DNA from: Lolium rigidum
Lineage: Eukaryota; Streptophyta; Magnoliopsida; Poales; Poaceae
DNA length: 64,000 bases
NCBI RefSeq assembly: GCF_022539505.1
Contig: NC_061514.1
Coordinates: 36,423,769-36,487,768 of the forward strand
Reading direction: 5' to 3'
The notes under the pieces are model-generated. The model was not told the DNA's origin, made no database searches, and saw only the letters and a program-made list of their open reading frames with translations. Positions 24,112-34,930 of the stretch are shown piece after piece. The position numbers were made by a program, and so were the translations under genes. Each line of letters opens with the position of its first letter. Positions within the stretch are counted from its first letter, which is position 1.

Positions 24112-24525
24112 TCAAGTATTATCGAAGGATGGTGCATCAACATTACCTTGGGCCTTACCCTTACCTTTCTTATTGTTTTTCTTTCCCTTTGGTTTAGGAA
24201 ATATACGAGTTTCTCCCGGTATAGAGGTGAATTTCAAAGTGCCTTCTCCAACATCAATGACTGCTCCCAATAGTTTCAGCAGGGATCTTCCGAGTGTGAG
24301 TTTTCCTGTTTCAACAACAAGATAATCAATGGATATTGTTCTCCCACAAATAGTTGTATGCACACCTGCGGCTATTCCTTTAGGGATTATAGTAGAGTTA
24401 TCAATGAGAGTTATCTTTTCTCCTCCTTCCTCAACTCCCCAAAGTTTCAAAGATTTATAAATACTTTCGGGCATAAGGCAAAATTCATACATAATATCAC
24501 AGGTAGGCATGGAGTGTTCGATCAC
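24112..24525 (-). pseudogene. retropepsin-like fragment lacking the catalytic motif
   Basis: The reading contains PESIYKSLKLWG, ITLIDNSTIIPKGIAAGV, HTTICGRTISIDYLVV and LTLGRSLLKLLGAVIDVG, which follow the order of the aspartic protease region of grass Gypsy polyproteins. Where the family normally has a D-(S/T/L)-G-A catalytic motif just before MP, this copy reads CDIMYEFCLMP, so the active-site glycine and its neighbours are absent. A lysine-rich tail (KPKGKKNNKKGKGKAQ) follows. The copy at 45740-46130 keeps the same replacement (CDIMTEFCLMP). Confidence 0.6.
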
Positions 24526-24664
24526 CGATAGAAATTTTAACGGAAGGATCCCACAATGAGAGTTTAGAGTTCACTAAGACTTGTTCAAGACGATTACGAA
24601 CGTGGCAATAGTTATCATTCAAGCGAGATGTACTTATCTCCGAGTATTTAATCTACTATATATG

Positions 24665-24976
24665 CTAGCGAGGACTCGAATCAAAGTTATTAGCTGAATC
24701 ATATGATGCAACCAACTTCTTTATGGCATTAAAAGCTTGATCCCCATTGCAATGAAGGAAATCTCCTCCCACTAAAGTATCCAAAGCATATCTATAGCGA
24801 ACCATAAGACCAAAATAAAAATTACTAAGGAGCAAACTTAGAGTCATTTGAGGTTCGGTTTCACGATAAGAAGTAAAAATTCTAGACCAAGCATCCTTAA
24901 AACTCTCCTCATCCCCTTGTTTAAAAGTGAAGACTAATTCTTCAGGCGAAGAAGTAACAGGTTCAGAGCTAGACAT
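24665..24976 (-). pseudogene. gag-like fragment of the nested element
   Basis: The start MSSSEPVTSSPEELVFTF is at 24976. The fragment contains DAWSRIFTSYRETEP and LLLSNFYFGLMVRYRYALD, the N-terminal capsid-like part of Gypsy gag (retrotransposon gag domain), and ends after about 100 residues near VASYDSANNF. It is cut short before any zinc knuckle. A second copy with the same content lies at about 46136-46590. Confidence 0.7.
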
Positions 24977-25270
24977 GGTAACAAAAGTAACTAAATTTTT
25001 TTTTGTATTTTTAATATAGAGTGCAAGACAATAAAGCAAACTAGATAAAGTAAATGCAAGTAAACTAATTTTTTTTGTGTTTTCGATATAGCAAACAAGA
25101 TAGCAAATAAAGTAAAACTAGCAACTAATTTTTTTGTATTTTGATTTAGTGCAGCAAACAAAGTAGTAAATAAAATAAAGCAAGACAAAAACAAAGTAAA
25201 GAGATTGAGAAGTGGAGACTCCCTTGCAGCGTGTCTTGATCTCCCCGGCAACGGCGCCGGAAAATATGCT

Positions 25271-26876
25271 TGATGGCGTGTATTTCACACGTTCGTTGGG
25301 CAACCCCAAGAGGAAGGTATGATGAGCACAGCGAGCAAGTTTTCCCTCGAAAGAAACCAAGGTTTATCGAACCAGGAGGAGCCAAGAAGCACGTTGAAGG
25401 TTGATGGCGGCGGGATGTAGTGCGGCGCAACACCGGAGATTCCGGCGCCAACGTGGAACCTGCACAACACAACCAAACTACTTTGCCCCAACGAAACAGT
25501 TGAGGTTGTCAATCTCACCGACTTGCTGTAACAAAGGATTAACCGTATTGTGTGGAAGATGATTGTTTGCGAGAGAAAACAGTAGAAACAAGTATTGCGA
25601 GTAGATTGTATTTCGAGTAAAGAGAATTGGACCGGGGTCCACAGTTCACTAGAGGTGTCTCTCCCATAAGACAAGCAGACATGTTGGGTGAACAAATTAC
25701 GAGTTGGGCAATTGACAAATAAAGAGAGCATGACAATGCACATACATATCATGATGAGTATAGTGAGATTTAATTGGGCATTACGACAAAGTACATAGAC
25801 CGCCATCCAACCGCATCTATGCCTAAAAAGTCCACCTTCGAGTTATCATCCGAACCCCTCCGAGTATTAAGTTGCAAACAACGAGACAATTGCATTAAGT
25901 ATGGTGCGTAATGTAATCAACAACTACATCCTTAGACATAGCATCAATGTTTTATCCCTAGTGGCAACGAGCACAACACAACCTTAGAACTTTCGTCACA
26001 CTGTCCCGGTGTCAATGCGGGCATGAACCCACTATCGAGCATAAGTACTCCCTCTTGGAGTTAAAAGCATCTACTTGGCCGGAGCATCTACTAATAACGG
26101 AGAGCATGCAAGATCATAAACAACACATAAGCATAACTTTGATAATCAACATAACAAGTATTCTCTATTCATCGGATCCCAACAAACGCAACATATAGAA
26201 TTACATATAGATGATCTTGATCATGATAGGCAGCTCACAAGATCCGACAATGATAGCACAATGGGGAGAAGACAACCATCTAGCTACCGCTATGGACCCA
26301 TAGTCCAGGGGTAGACTACTCACTCATCACTCCGGAGGCGACCATGGCGGTGTAGAGTCCTCCGGGAGATGAATCCCCTCTCCGGCAGGGTGCCGGAGGC
26401 GATCTCCGGGATCCCCGAGATGGGATCGGCGGCGACGGCGTCTCGGTAATGTTTTCCGTATCGTGGCTCTCGGATGCGGGGGTTTCGTCACGGAGGCTAT
26501 TTGTAGGCGGAAGGGCAGGTCAAGAGGCGGCACAGGGGGCCCACACCACAGGCCGGCGCGGCCAGGGGTGGAGCCGCGCCGCCCTAGGGTTTGGCCACCC
26601 TGTGGCCCCTCTTCGTCTCTCCTTCGGACTTCTGGAAGCTTCGTGAGAAAATAGGCCTCTGGGCTTTAATTTCGTCCAATTCCGAGAATATTTCTTTACT
26701 AGGATTTCTGAAACCAAAAACAGCAGAAAACGACAGAATCGGCACTTCGGCATCTTGTTAATAGGTTAGTTCCAGAAAATGCACGAATATGATATAAAGT
26801 GTGCATAAAACATGTAGATAACATCAATAATGTGGCATGGAACACAAGAAATTATCGATACGTTGGAGACGTATCA
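25271..26876 (-). repeat. 5' LTR of the nested element
   Basis: Starts (minus strand) TGATACGTCTCCAACG at 26876 and ends ACGCCATCA at 25271, followed by AGCATATTTTCCGGCGCCG. Confidence 0.9.
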
Positions 26877-27085
26877 AGGCCCAACACTGTCTACAGGAAT
26901 AGAAGCGTGCGTAGACATCAAGCTATTTTCTGGCGCCGTTGCTTGGGAGGTAAGGTAAAAGGTATTCACATCCTCCGACTACTAAGCTATTTCCTAGCAC
27001 TGTTGCCGGTGTGTGAGTGCTCGAAGCTATTTCCTTTAGATCCTGCAATTGCATCTTTTTGTTTCTTGTTCACTAGTTAGGCATA

Positions 27086-27648
27086 ATGGAAATTAACAGT
27101 GAGCTTTTTAATCTATTTCCTGAGTTAAGACATAAATTGTGTGATGCGAAATTTAAAAAACCTATGGAACCTTATTTGCATGCTAGTAGCAATGTTATTA
27201 GTATGAATACCATTGTTGATAATGCTATGGAAGAATTTAAGCTTGGGAAGCTGGTTTTGATGAGCATGATATTTTTAGTCCCCCAAGCATGGAGGAGAAA
27301 ATTTACTTTGATGATACTTTACCTCCTATATATGATTATTACAATGATGACTATCATCCACCTACTATTGAGGAGAAAATTAATTATGATTATACTATGC
27401 CTCCTATATTTGATGATTATGGTGATAATGATAGCTACTTTGTTGAATTTGCTCCCACTACAATTAATAAGAATGACTATGCTTATGTTGGGAGTAGTAA
27501 TTATTTTATGCATGAGACTCATGATAAGAATGCTTTATGTGATAGTTATATTGTTGAGTTTGTTCATGATGCTACTGAAAGTTATTATGAGAGAGGGAAA
27601 CATGGTTATATGCATCTTAATAATATTAAGTTTCCCTCTTTATGTTGA
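27086..27648 (+). pseudogene. tyrosine/aspartate-rich frame of the outer element
   Basis: An ATG at 27086 starts MEINSELFNLFPELRHKLC. After a frame change near 27250 the reading continues with a duplicated acidic module (MEEKIYFDDTLPPIYD, then IEEKINYDYTMPPIFD) to a stop at 27646-27648. A second piece in the first frame (ENLEVTRVLSSYACHF) follows. It resembles the degenerate N-terminal gag region of large grass Gypsy families, but no capsid or zinc-knuckle motif is visible. Confidence 0.5.
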
Positions 27649-28880
27649 GAATCTTGAAGTTACTCGTGTTTTATCTTCCTATGCTTGTCACTTTGCTCCT
27701 CATGAATTTATTTGTGTACAAGATTCCTTTTCATAGGAAGTGGGTTAGACTTAAATGTGTTTCTTATTTGCTTTTGATGCTCTCTTTTGCTTCAACTACT
27801 ATTTCTTGCGAGTGCATCATTACAATTATTGAGCCCATCTTAATGGCTATAAAGAAAGCACTTCTTGGGAGATAACCCATGTTTTTTTTGCTACTGTTTT
27901 GTTGTGTCTTGGAAGTTGTTACTACTGTAGCAACCTCTCCTTATCTTTATTTTATTGCATTGTTGTGCCAAGTAAAGCCTTTGATAGTAAGGTTGATACT
28001 AGATTTGGATTCTGCACAGAAACAGATTTCTTGTCGTCACGAATTTGAGTAGTATTCTCCGTAGGTAACTCAGAAAAATCTGCCAATTTACGTGAGTGAT
28101 CCTCAGATATGTATGCAACTTTCATTCAATTTGAGCATTTTCATCTGATCAAGTTAAGTGCCACTAAAAAATTTGTCTTTACGGACTGTTCTATTTTGAC
28201 AGATTCTGCCTTTTATTTCGCAATGTCTCTTTTGCTATGTTGGATGGATTTCTTTGTTCCATTAACTTTCAGTAGCTTTGTGCAATGTCCAGAAGTGTTA
28301 AGAATGATTGTGTCACCTCCGAATATGTGAATTTTTGATTATGCACTAACCCTCTAATGAGTTTGTTTTGAGTTTGGTGTGGAGGAAGTTTTCAAGGATC
28401 AAGAGAGGAGGATGATACAATATGATCAAGAAGAGTGAAAAGTCTAAGCTTGGGGATGCCCCCGTGGTTCATTCCTGCATATTTCAAGAAGACTCAAGCA
28501 TCTAAGCTTGGGGATGCCCAAGGCATCCCCTTCTTCATCGACAACTTATCAGGTCACCTCTAGTGAAACTATATTTTTATTCCGTCACATCTTATGTGCT
28601 TTACTTGGAGCGTCTGTGTGCTTTTTTTTATTTTTTTATTTTCATTCTCTGAATAAATTCATGCTTGTGTGGGAGAGAGACACGCTCCGCTCGTTCATAT
28701 GAACACTGGTGTTCTTAGTTTTACTTTTAATGTTCATGGCGAAGGTTGAAACTGCTTCGTTCATTGTTATATGGTTGGAAACGAGAAAATGCTTCATGTG
28801 GTAATTGGTATAATGTCTTGAATAATTTGATACTTGGCAGATTTGACTTGTTTCCGAATAATTTGACACTAGTGAAATTA

Positions 28881-29251
28881 TGATCCCTAGGCCTTGTTTC
28901 CGAATATCGAATCTCCGTTTATTTACTGTTCTACTGCATGTTTACTCGCTGCCATATTTTATTCAGATTGTTATTACCACTCATATTCATCCATATCACT
29001 TGTATTTCACTATCTCTTCGCCGAACTAGTGCACCTATACATCTGACAAGTGTATTAGGTGTGTTGGGGACACAAGAGACTTCTTGTATCGTAATTGCAG
29101 GGCTGCTTGAGAGGGATATCTTTGACCTCTACCTCCCTGAGTTCGATAAACCTTGGGTGATTCACTTAAGGGAAACTTGCTGCTCTTCTACAAACCTCTG
29201 CTCTTGGAGGCCCAACACTATCTACAGGAATAGAAGCGTGCGTAGACATCA
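28881..29251 (+). repeat. 3' LTR of the outer element
   Basis: 371 bases starting TGATCCCTAGGCC and ending GTAGACATCA. The part from about 28930 matches 19639-19899 joined to 26877-26920 nearly base for base, which defines it as the partner LTR. Confidence 0.75.
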
Positions 29252-31447
29252 AAGACGCGCAATTGGGCTGGCCCAGTTCTTTTTCTCCCCTGGCCCAAGT
29301 TCTTTCCCGCGCAAGCCCATCAGTTTGAATTTGGTATTTTAGGTTTAAATCGAATTTCAATACTGGTGTTGTTTTCAAAATTGAATAACTTCAATTCTAC
29401 AAACCCAAATTGAGTGATTCCAATTTTGTATGAAAGTAGATGAAAAGATCTAACAAACCCCACTGGTCTCAAACCTTAGTTCATTGTAGATCAAGTGCAA
29501 CAAAAATAGCAAGTCAGTAACTTTTCCAAATTCAAACAATTATTAAAAATCAACCATAATGAATTTTGAGGTTATTTCAATTCTCATAATTCACATTTCA
29601 AAAACTATAATTGTTTATGCAGAAATATGTTATAGTTGTTTCAGAAGATCATGGGCTAGAATCAAATAATGGCTATGTAGTCATTACTAGCCCATTTAAA
29701 TTATTTTCAAATTTAGGATTTTAAATCTATGAGGTGTAGCACCTCATTTAAATCATCTTCCCAAGTAATGTGAGGTGAGGTGATGACCTTAGCTACATTG
29801 CCTCATACTTGCTTAATTGAGGATATTAAAATCTTAGTATTTATAAATGAGAGGAAATTATTTTTCTCACCCTAATGAAGTAAAAGCCCTAGTGTTAAGT
29901 GGAGTGTTGTTTGTGATGATGCTAGGTCATCTTGAGTGAGGCATTACGGCTAAGTAGCCTCCTTAAGTATTGATTGGTGATTGTTACCTCGCATCCGTTT
30001 ATAGACGCTAGTACCGAAGGCTACGAGGAGGAGGAGGTCTTCTACGAAGAGGAAGAAGAACACTTTGACCAAGTACTCCAACCAAGGCAAGCTACCCTAA
30101 TACAAGCTCTACCATGCCAAGTTACTAGTGCAAGATATCATGGCACTAGTATTGGTGTTTAAAGTCTTATTCATCCAAGCCCAAGTTTTTATCTTGCTTT
30201 ACTTTTACTTTAATTACCAAGGTTTACTTATTGTATTTTAATTGGTGTCTAAGTATAGAGTATCACAAGAAGTTTCACACTTAGCTTAGTAAGCAAAACT
30301 ATAGTTAGCACCCCTCATGATTAGTTGCTAGTGCTAAACAAAAATTGACTACTCTAGATGGGAACTTGTGAAACAAATGATTTTGAAAACCTTGGAATGA
30401 TGATTCATTCTATTGAAAGATTTTGAAAGGTGAATGTGATTTGGATGACATGGTGAATTTGATAAAAACTGATGGTTGGATTCGGATGCGATCCCATTCC
30501 AATTTTAGAGTACCCCCACAATACCTGATTATGGGTAAGGCTTTAGGTGGAAATTTATGTATCTTAGTATGGGTTCCCTCTAAACAAGCGTCATAGAGGT
30601 TATGTCGAGGCTGCCTCCGTTGAAAGTAAAATGACGTAAAAAAGAGTTGAATGTCCTACCCAAGCCCTGTGCAGTTCCTAGGATGGCAGTTTGCTATCAC
30701 TAGGAGGCCAAGCTCATGGGGGAGGTGCCTATACTAGAGTATGTAAGTGAAAGGTTAATGGTTGATGATCCGCAAACTGAGTTATGATGATTCAGGGTTA
30801 TCCCTGATGGATGTAATCAAAAGTTGTGGCACAAGAGTACAACCTCAGCAGAGTTTAAACTATTCGAATAGTCGCGTCCGCGGTCATGGACAGTTGGAAA
30901 GGCCATACTTGTTCCGTCATCAGAACTTTTCCAAATGTGGCATGTGGCTAGTAACTTGTGATTTGAACATGATTGGTAACTTTGACTTGGATCACAACAA
31001 AGTTGTGGGAATGACACTAATGTTCCCACTTGAGTAAGTCTAGGAAAATACATAGTCTTAACTAGTAAGTGGTTACGAAATAAAACTGGCTTTATGCAAA
31101 TGAACCTAGAGCTTATAACCTACTTAGAGCTATTAGTGATTCTATTAGTATAGTTTGCGAGTACTTTAAAGTACTCATGGCTTTGTCCCTGGCTATTCAA
31201 ATGGCCAGACTATGAAGAGAGAACCAGTACCCAGAAGGTGGTAAGCAGGACGTCTACGATAACTAGGACTACCTCCTGACGTCAAGCGTTGCCTGTGGAA
31301 CAGATGAACCACTACTACGTATCTTCCGCTGTGTGTTATGTAATTGATCTCTAGATCAATTGTTGTAATGAGACTGGATCATGTGATCTGTTGTTGTAAG
31401 ACAATTATGGTTTGTAATGAATGATGTGCTGTGATATTAACTTATTA
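29252..31447. other. non-coding, retroelement-like spacer
   Basis: Mixed AT-rich DNA with no frame above about 90 codons. A glutamate-rich stretch (EEEEVFYEEEEEHFDQV near 30025-30075) and the general make-up resemble long non-coding LTR elements of cereals. I could not find both ends or a target duplication. Confidence 0.4.
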
Positions 31448-32928
31448 CTAGTAAGTAGCACGTGCTTTGCACGTTGCTCCATATAAGTAGAAGAGTACTT
31501 TTTTGTTGAAAAAAGTAGTAAGTAATTAAAAACTGAGATGTTTACGAACTTTACGCATGGCGTACCCTTTCGCTCTAGACATAGAGACAAGCGGTTAGGG
31601 CTTCCTGCCTCCCATCGGCGTCGTCTATCTGCCCCACCTCGGCGGAACTTCTAGCGCATCCCTAGAGATAGAATAAAGTCCTCCCCGCCTAGTCCCCATC
31701 TCGGCGGAACTGCTAGTGCATTGTTGAAAGGTGTGGAGGTGGCGGCTTAGGGTTTGTGTTCTACTATGAAAGGTGTGGCGGAGGCGGCTCCCTAGAGATA
31801 GAATAAAGTCCTCCCTGCCTAGTCCCCGTCTCGGTGGAACTTCTAGCGCATCGCCGGAGAGCGTGTTTAGGTTTGTCTCCCGCGGAGCTAGTTGGATTTA
31901 GTCAGTGTTTCTTATGATCTACTCTTTTTTTCATCGGCGATGGTTGTTGCTCTCTTGTCCTACAGGGTCTTAGCACGACGACTTTCTATTTGTCTAATAC
32001 AACAAGCTCTAGTACAATAGATTTTGCCCGCTCCAATGACTGAGGGGCAATATAGGCAACGCTTCTTAGGCTCGTTCGAGTACTTGTAGTCTTCGCTACG
32101 GGATCCAGTGACCTGTTTGTAATTACTCTTGAGATTCCTTGTACTGTTGTTGAAAATTACAAATATGTTGGTGAACTTTTCATAAAAAATGAAAAAATAG
32201 AGGTATGATCTATGCCGAAGTGACGCATATTTGTTATGGACAGGTCAACATGAGTATGTGCATGTTTGTAATTAGATAAAGGTTATTTATTGAGAAGGCG
32301 TACTATATTTTTGTGTAGAAGACGTAATGCATGTTAATTTATTACTTTTAAATGAGTTCTTGACATGAGATAAGAAATGGTCTGTCAAGCAATTTAGAAA
32401 AATATAAAGAATAAAACGTATCTGACATTCTGAATATATCCATGTTAGGAGAAATGTCAAACTTCCTGCAAGAAAACCTTAGCGAAGTGACAACCTAATC
32501 GGGTAGTTCATGGTCAATTAATGGGCCGTGGCAGGTTTCCAAAAAAAAGTTCCATGCGCACGTGGACTTCTAGTTCCGCTTGATGAGAAAAATAATTTTT
32601 GCAGCACATCACCCAGGTTGCAACTTGCTAGTGTGCAACGCCTGTACTCTAGAATATTCGAAGATGCTGGAGATGTTTGACCATTAGCTCTCTAGAACAT
32701 TCAGCTACCTCCTAGGAGATTCACAGGCCGATGCGGACTGATTGATGTGCGCGGGCGAATCCGGCGCATGGCAACCGTTGGATTACTTCCAAGGATAATT
32801 GATGTATGGTAGATGGTACTTTTGTATTGTAAATCAACGGTCACCATAGCCTCTGAGTTGTTTCGGCGGGAAACTGGAAGGAGGGTGGTAAATCCAAATT
32901 CAAAACTGCCACACTATAGTAGTAGAGA
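31448..32928 (-). mobile_element. complete non-autonomous Helitron (1481 bp)
   Basis: On the minus strand the element begins TCTCTACTACTATAGTG at 32928, directly after A, and ends GCTACTTACTAG at 31448, directly before T. That is insertion between A and T, as Helitrons do. Twelve bases before the end is a perfect hairpin (ACGTGC-AAA-GCACGT at 31460-31474). There is no target duplication and no terminal inverted repeat. No RepHel helicase is encoded, so it depends on an autonomous Helitron. Inside is a repeated GATAGAATAAAGTCCTCC(C) module (about 31667 and 31798), which may be captured gene sequence. Confidence 0.85.
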
Positions 32929-33141
32929 TATGTCTCACAAAAACAATCTTCCTAGGATTGCGATGTATGGCATAATAGGTATTTGGACTTAAAAATCCGG
33001 GTGTTGACATAAACCGAGCCCTAGGTACTTATGAATAGCAATTGTTCAGCTAACCACACTCATGGACTAGTAGTTTGTCAGTTCACCACTAGTACATGCA
33101 TATAAACCGATCCCTAGCTACATACGAATAGCATTTTAACA
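32929..33141. other. short spacer
   Basis: No feature recognised between the Helitron and the Harbinger transposase. Confidence 0.4.
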
Positions 33142-34260
33142 TTACAGACCGAGAGATAGTTCAAAAATGGTGACCAAGGGGAGTGCAAACCTTCTTGTTG
33201 TTGTCTTTTTTCTTGCTTCTTTGTCAACCATAGACATCATTTCGTGCATCCACATTGACCGATCCCACTCGCTCTCGTTGTTCTTCCAATCTTGGATGTC
33301 GTGCTGTTCGACACCATGGCCACCTTCTACATCATCATAAGTAACATCAACCTCGTCTGGGACATAGTCATCCATACCCTAGCCTAAGATCTAGTTGTGA
33401 AGGATGCAACATGCAACAACGAGCTTTACTTGAGTGGGAAAAGTGTGGAACGGCTTCTGGTCAACGATTTTGTACCTATTTTCCAATGCAGCAAAAACCC
33501 TCTCGATGGTAACCTGAGGCTAGAGTGTCTAAAATTTTACAACTCACTTGCATTCTGTGGTCTCTTCCTTTGAGAGAACTCGTTCATATGATATTTGGTT
33601 TCCATGAAGGGTGGTAGGATTCCAGGCCGACAAGCATAACCTGGATCTGCAAGGTAGAAATTACCATCAGGGAGATGTATGCCATCTGGTCTGCTTAGGT
33701 TGTCTGCTAGAATGCTTGCATCATGGGCTGATCCTTCCCAACCAGATAGCACATAAGTGAATTTTAGATTAAATCAAGTAGCAAGCACATTATGGCTGGT
33801 GTAGTACTTCCCGCCTATGTATGCCGTCGATCGGGATTTAGGCACTCTAGCGAGTCACATGAGTAGCATCAATTACTCCAATAAAGTCATGCGATGGTAA
33901 CAATAAACAATCAAGCTTTTGCATTGTGTTGTTGTCAACCAATGTGCAAAGCAATATGTGTGCTCACCTTGAAGTATTGATACCATCTTTTGTTGTTTCG
34001 TATCTTGCTTAGTGTTTCACCAGAAGGCGGCTTGATCGTGTCTTGCGTAAGCTCCCCAGTTGCATAAAGGACTTGGTTAAAGTAGCTGGATATAGTCTCT
34101 ATGGATCTCCTGACTGTGTTGTGCATAACTCCAAACCTCTGGTTATGTCCAAAACATGAAAAGAAAAACATATTAATTTGCTCTTCCACACAGGTGTGGA
34201 TGTTATCTTGCAGCAAACCACTCCCCCCTAAACCTCTTAACTAGTTCATAGAAAGGTGAT
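33142..34260 (-). pseudogene. PIF/Harbinger transposase, dead
   Basis: The minus strand reads in family order: an N-terminal segment (HNTVRRSIETISSYFNQVL, near 34120), then DFIGVIDATH at about 33880 with the first catalytic aspartate, LSGWEGSAHDASILAD at about 33745 with the second, FYLADPGYACRPG, VTIERVFAALENRYKIVD at about 33510 with the catalytic glutamate, and CCILHN. An acidic tail (DDYVPDEVDVTYDD, near 33365) follows. This is the DDE_4/HHAL nuclease of PIF/Harbinger elements. Stops after THVTR and near the glutamate block, plus frame changes, make it inactive. No terminal repeats were found for it. A Tourist-like MITE, the kind such a transposase can move, lies 125 bases away. Confidence 0.85.
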
Positions 34261-34385
34261 GTTCTCATCCTCAGCGTCTCTAAACAACCTCTACATCATG
34301 TGTTGCAGATGAAGTCAGATTAGCAATCCCCTCTTAGTTTCGGGCAAGCATCGGGTGGATATGTTTTTAGTGCAGGCCGGCATAA

Positions 34386-34644
34386 GACTAGTCATAGTGG
34401 TGAATAACATAGAGTAGTAACATGAACATGTTACTACCTCCATAGTGGGTAGTAACATATGTGTGGTGTCATGCAAAGCCATGTTAATTAGGTTGTAGAC
34501 TCATTTAGTCTTGGAAAATAAGATGTTATAGTTACCACAATGATCTATTTTCTCAATTAATAACATACCATGTCATTAAAATGTTTAGTTAACATTACAT
34601 ATAGTTCTATGTTACTACTCAAGTTACTCTCACTACGAGCAGTC
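34386..34644. mobile_element. Tourist-like MITE, 259 bp, TAA duplication
   Basis: Imperfect terminal inverted repeats (GACTAGTCATAGTGG and, at the other end, the reverse complement GACTGCTCGTAGTGA) continue inward with AGTAGTAACAT. TAA at 34383-34385 and 34645-34647 is the 3-bp target duplication typical of PIF/Harbinger-type MITEs. It has no coding capacity and lies about 290 bases upstream of the TLDc gene start. Confidence 0.85.
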
Positions 34645-34647
34645 TAA

Positions 34648-34930
34648 ACTACACCACGTCTGACGTCGCCGGCATCTCCTACCGTCGGGCAAAATCCCAT
34701 GTCGACGGCTCGCCGTCCCCATCCAACCTCTCCAACCAGATTACAGTCCAGATCACCAAAATTTGAGTTACCGCGACAAGCAATCCAACTCTTGGACCCC
34801 GCGATTCCGCCACGCGTCCTGCTCCTCCCTTCTCCGCCCCCTCGAGCCCCCAAGAGCCCTCCTCTCCCCTCTTCCTTCTTCCCCGATCCCCACTCCACCA
34901 CCACCACCACCACCGATCAGCCAGCCAGCC
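34648..34930 (+). promoter_or_regulatory. promoter and 5' leader of the TLDc gene
   Basis: A CT/CCACC-rich leader directly precedes ATG (context GCCAGCCATGG, good for plant initiation). No clear TATA box was seen. The Tourist-like MITE borders it at 34644. Confidence 0.5.

Larger units (their letters stand above)
19900..26876 (-). mobile_element. nested non-autonomous Gypsy-type element with 5-bp target duplication
   Basis: Two LTRs of about 1605 bases (25271-26876 as 5' and 19900-21504 as 3' on the minus strand) flank an interior of 3.8 kb. AGGCC at 19895-19899 and 26877-26881 is the 5-bp target duplication, and removing the element restores the outer LTR. The primer-binding region (GGCGCCGTTGCCGGGGAG) follows the 5' LTR. 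The interior encodes a gag piece and a protease-like piece but no reverse transcriptase or integrase; from 24100 down to 21505 it is non-coding, with GCTTGGGGATGC motifs near the 3' LTR. The left terminal T of the LTR is changed to C. I suspect a Sabrina/Sumana-type family but cannot confirm the name. Confidence 0.9.
19639..29251 (+). mobile_element. non-autonomous Gypsy-type element (outer), split by a nested copy
   Basis: The 5' LTR is seen as 19639-19899 plus 26877-26920, because a younger element interrupts it at AGGCC. It ends GTAGACATCA and is followed by TTTTCTGGCGCCGTTGC, a primer-binding-site-like sequence. The 3' LTR is 28881-29251 (TGATCCC...GACATCA). The interior has one gag-like frame (about 27086-27648) and no reverse transcriptase or integrase. 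The 5' end of the left LTR is in the gap, so the target duplication (AAGAC after 29251?) cannot be checked. It must use enzymes from an autonomous relative. Confidence 0.75.
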
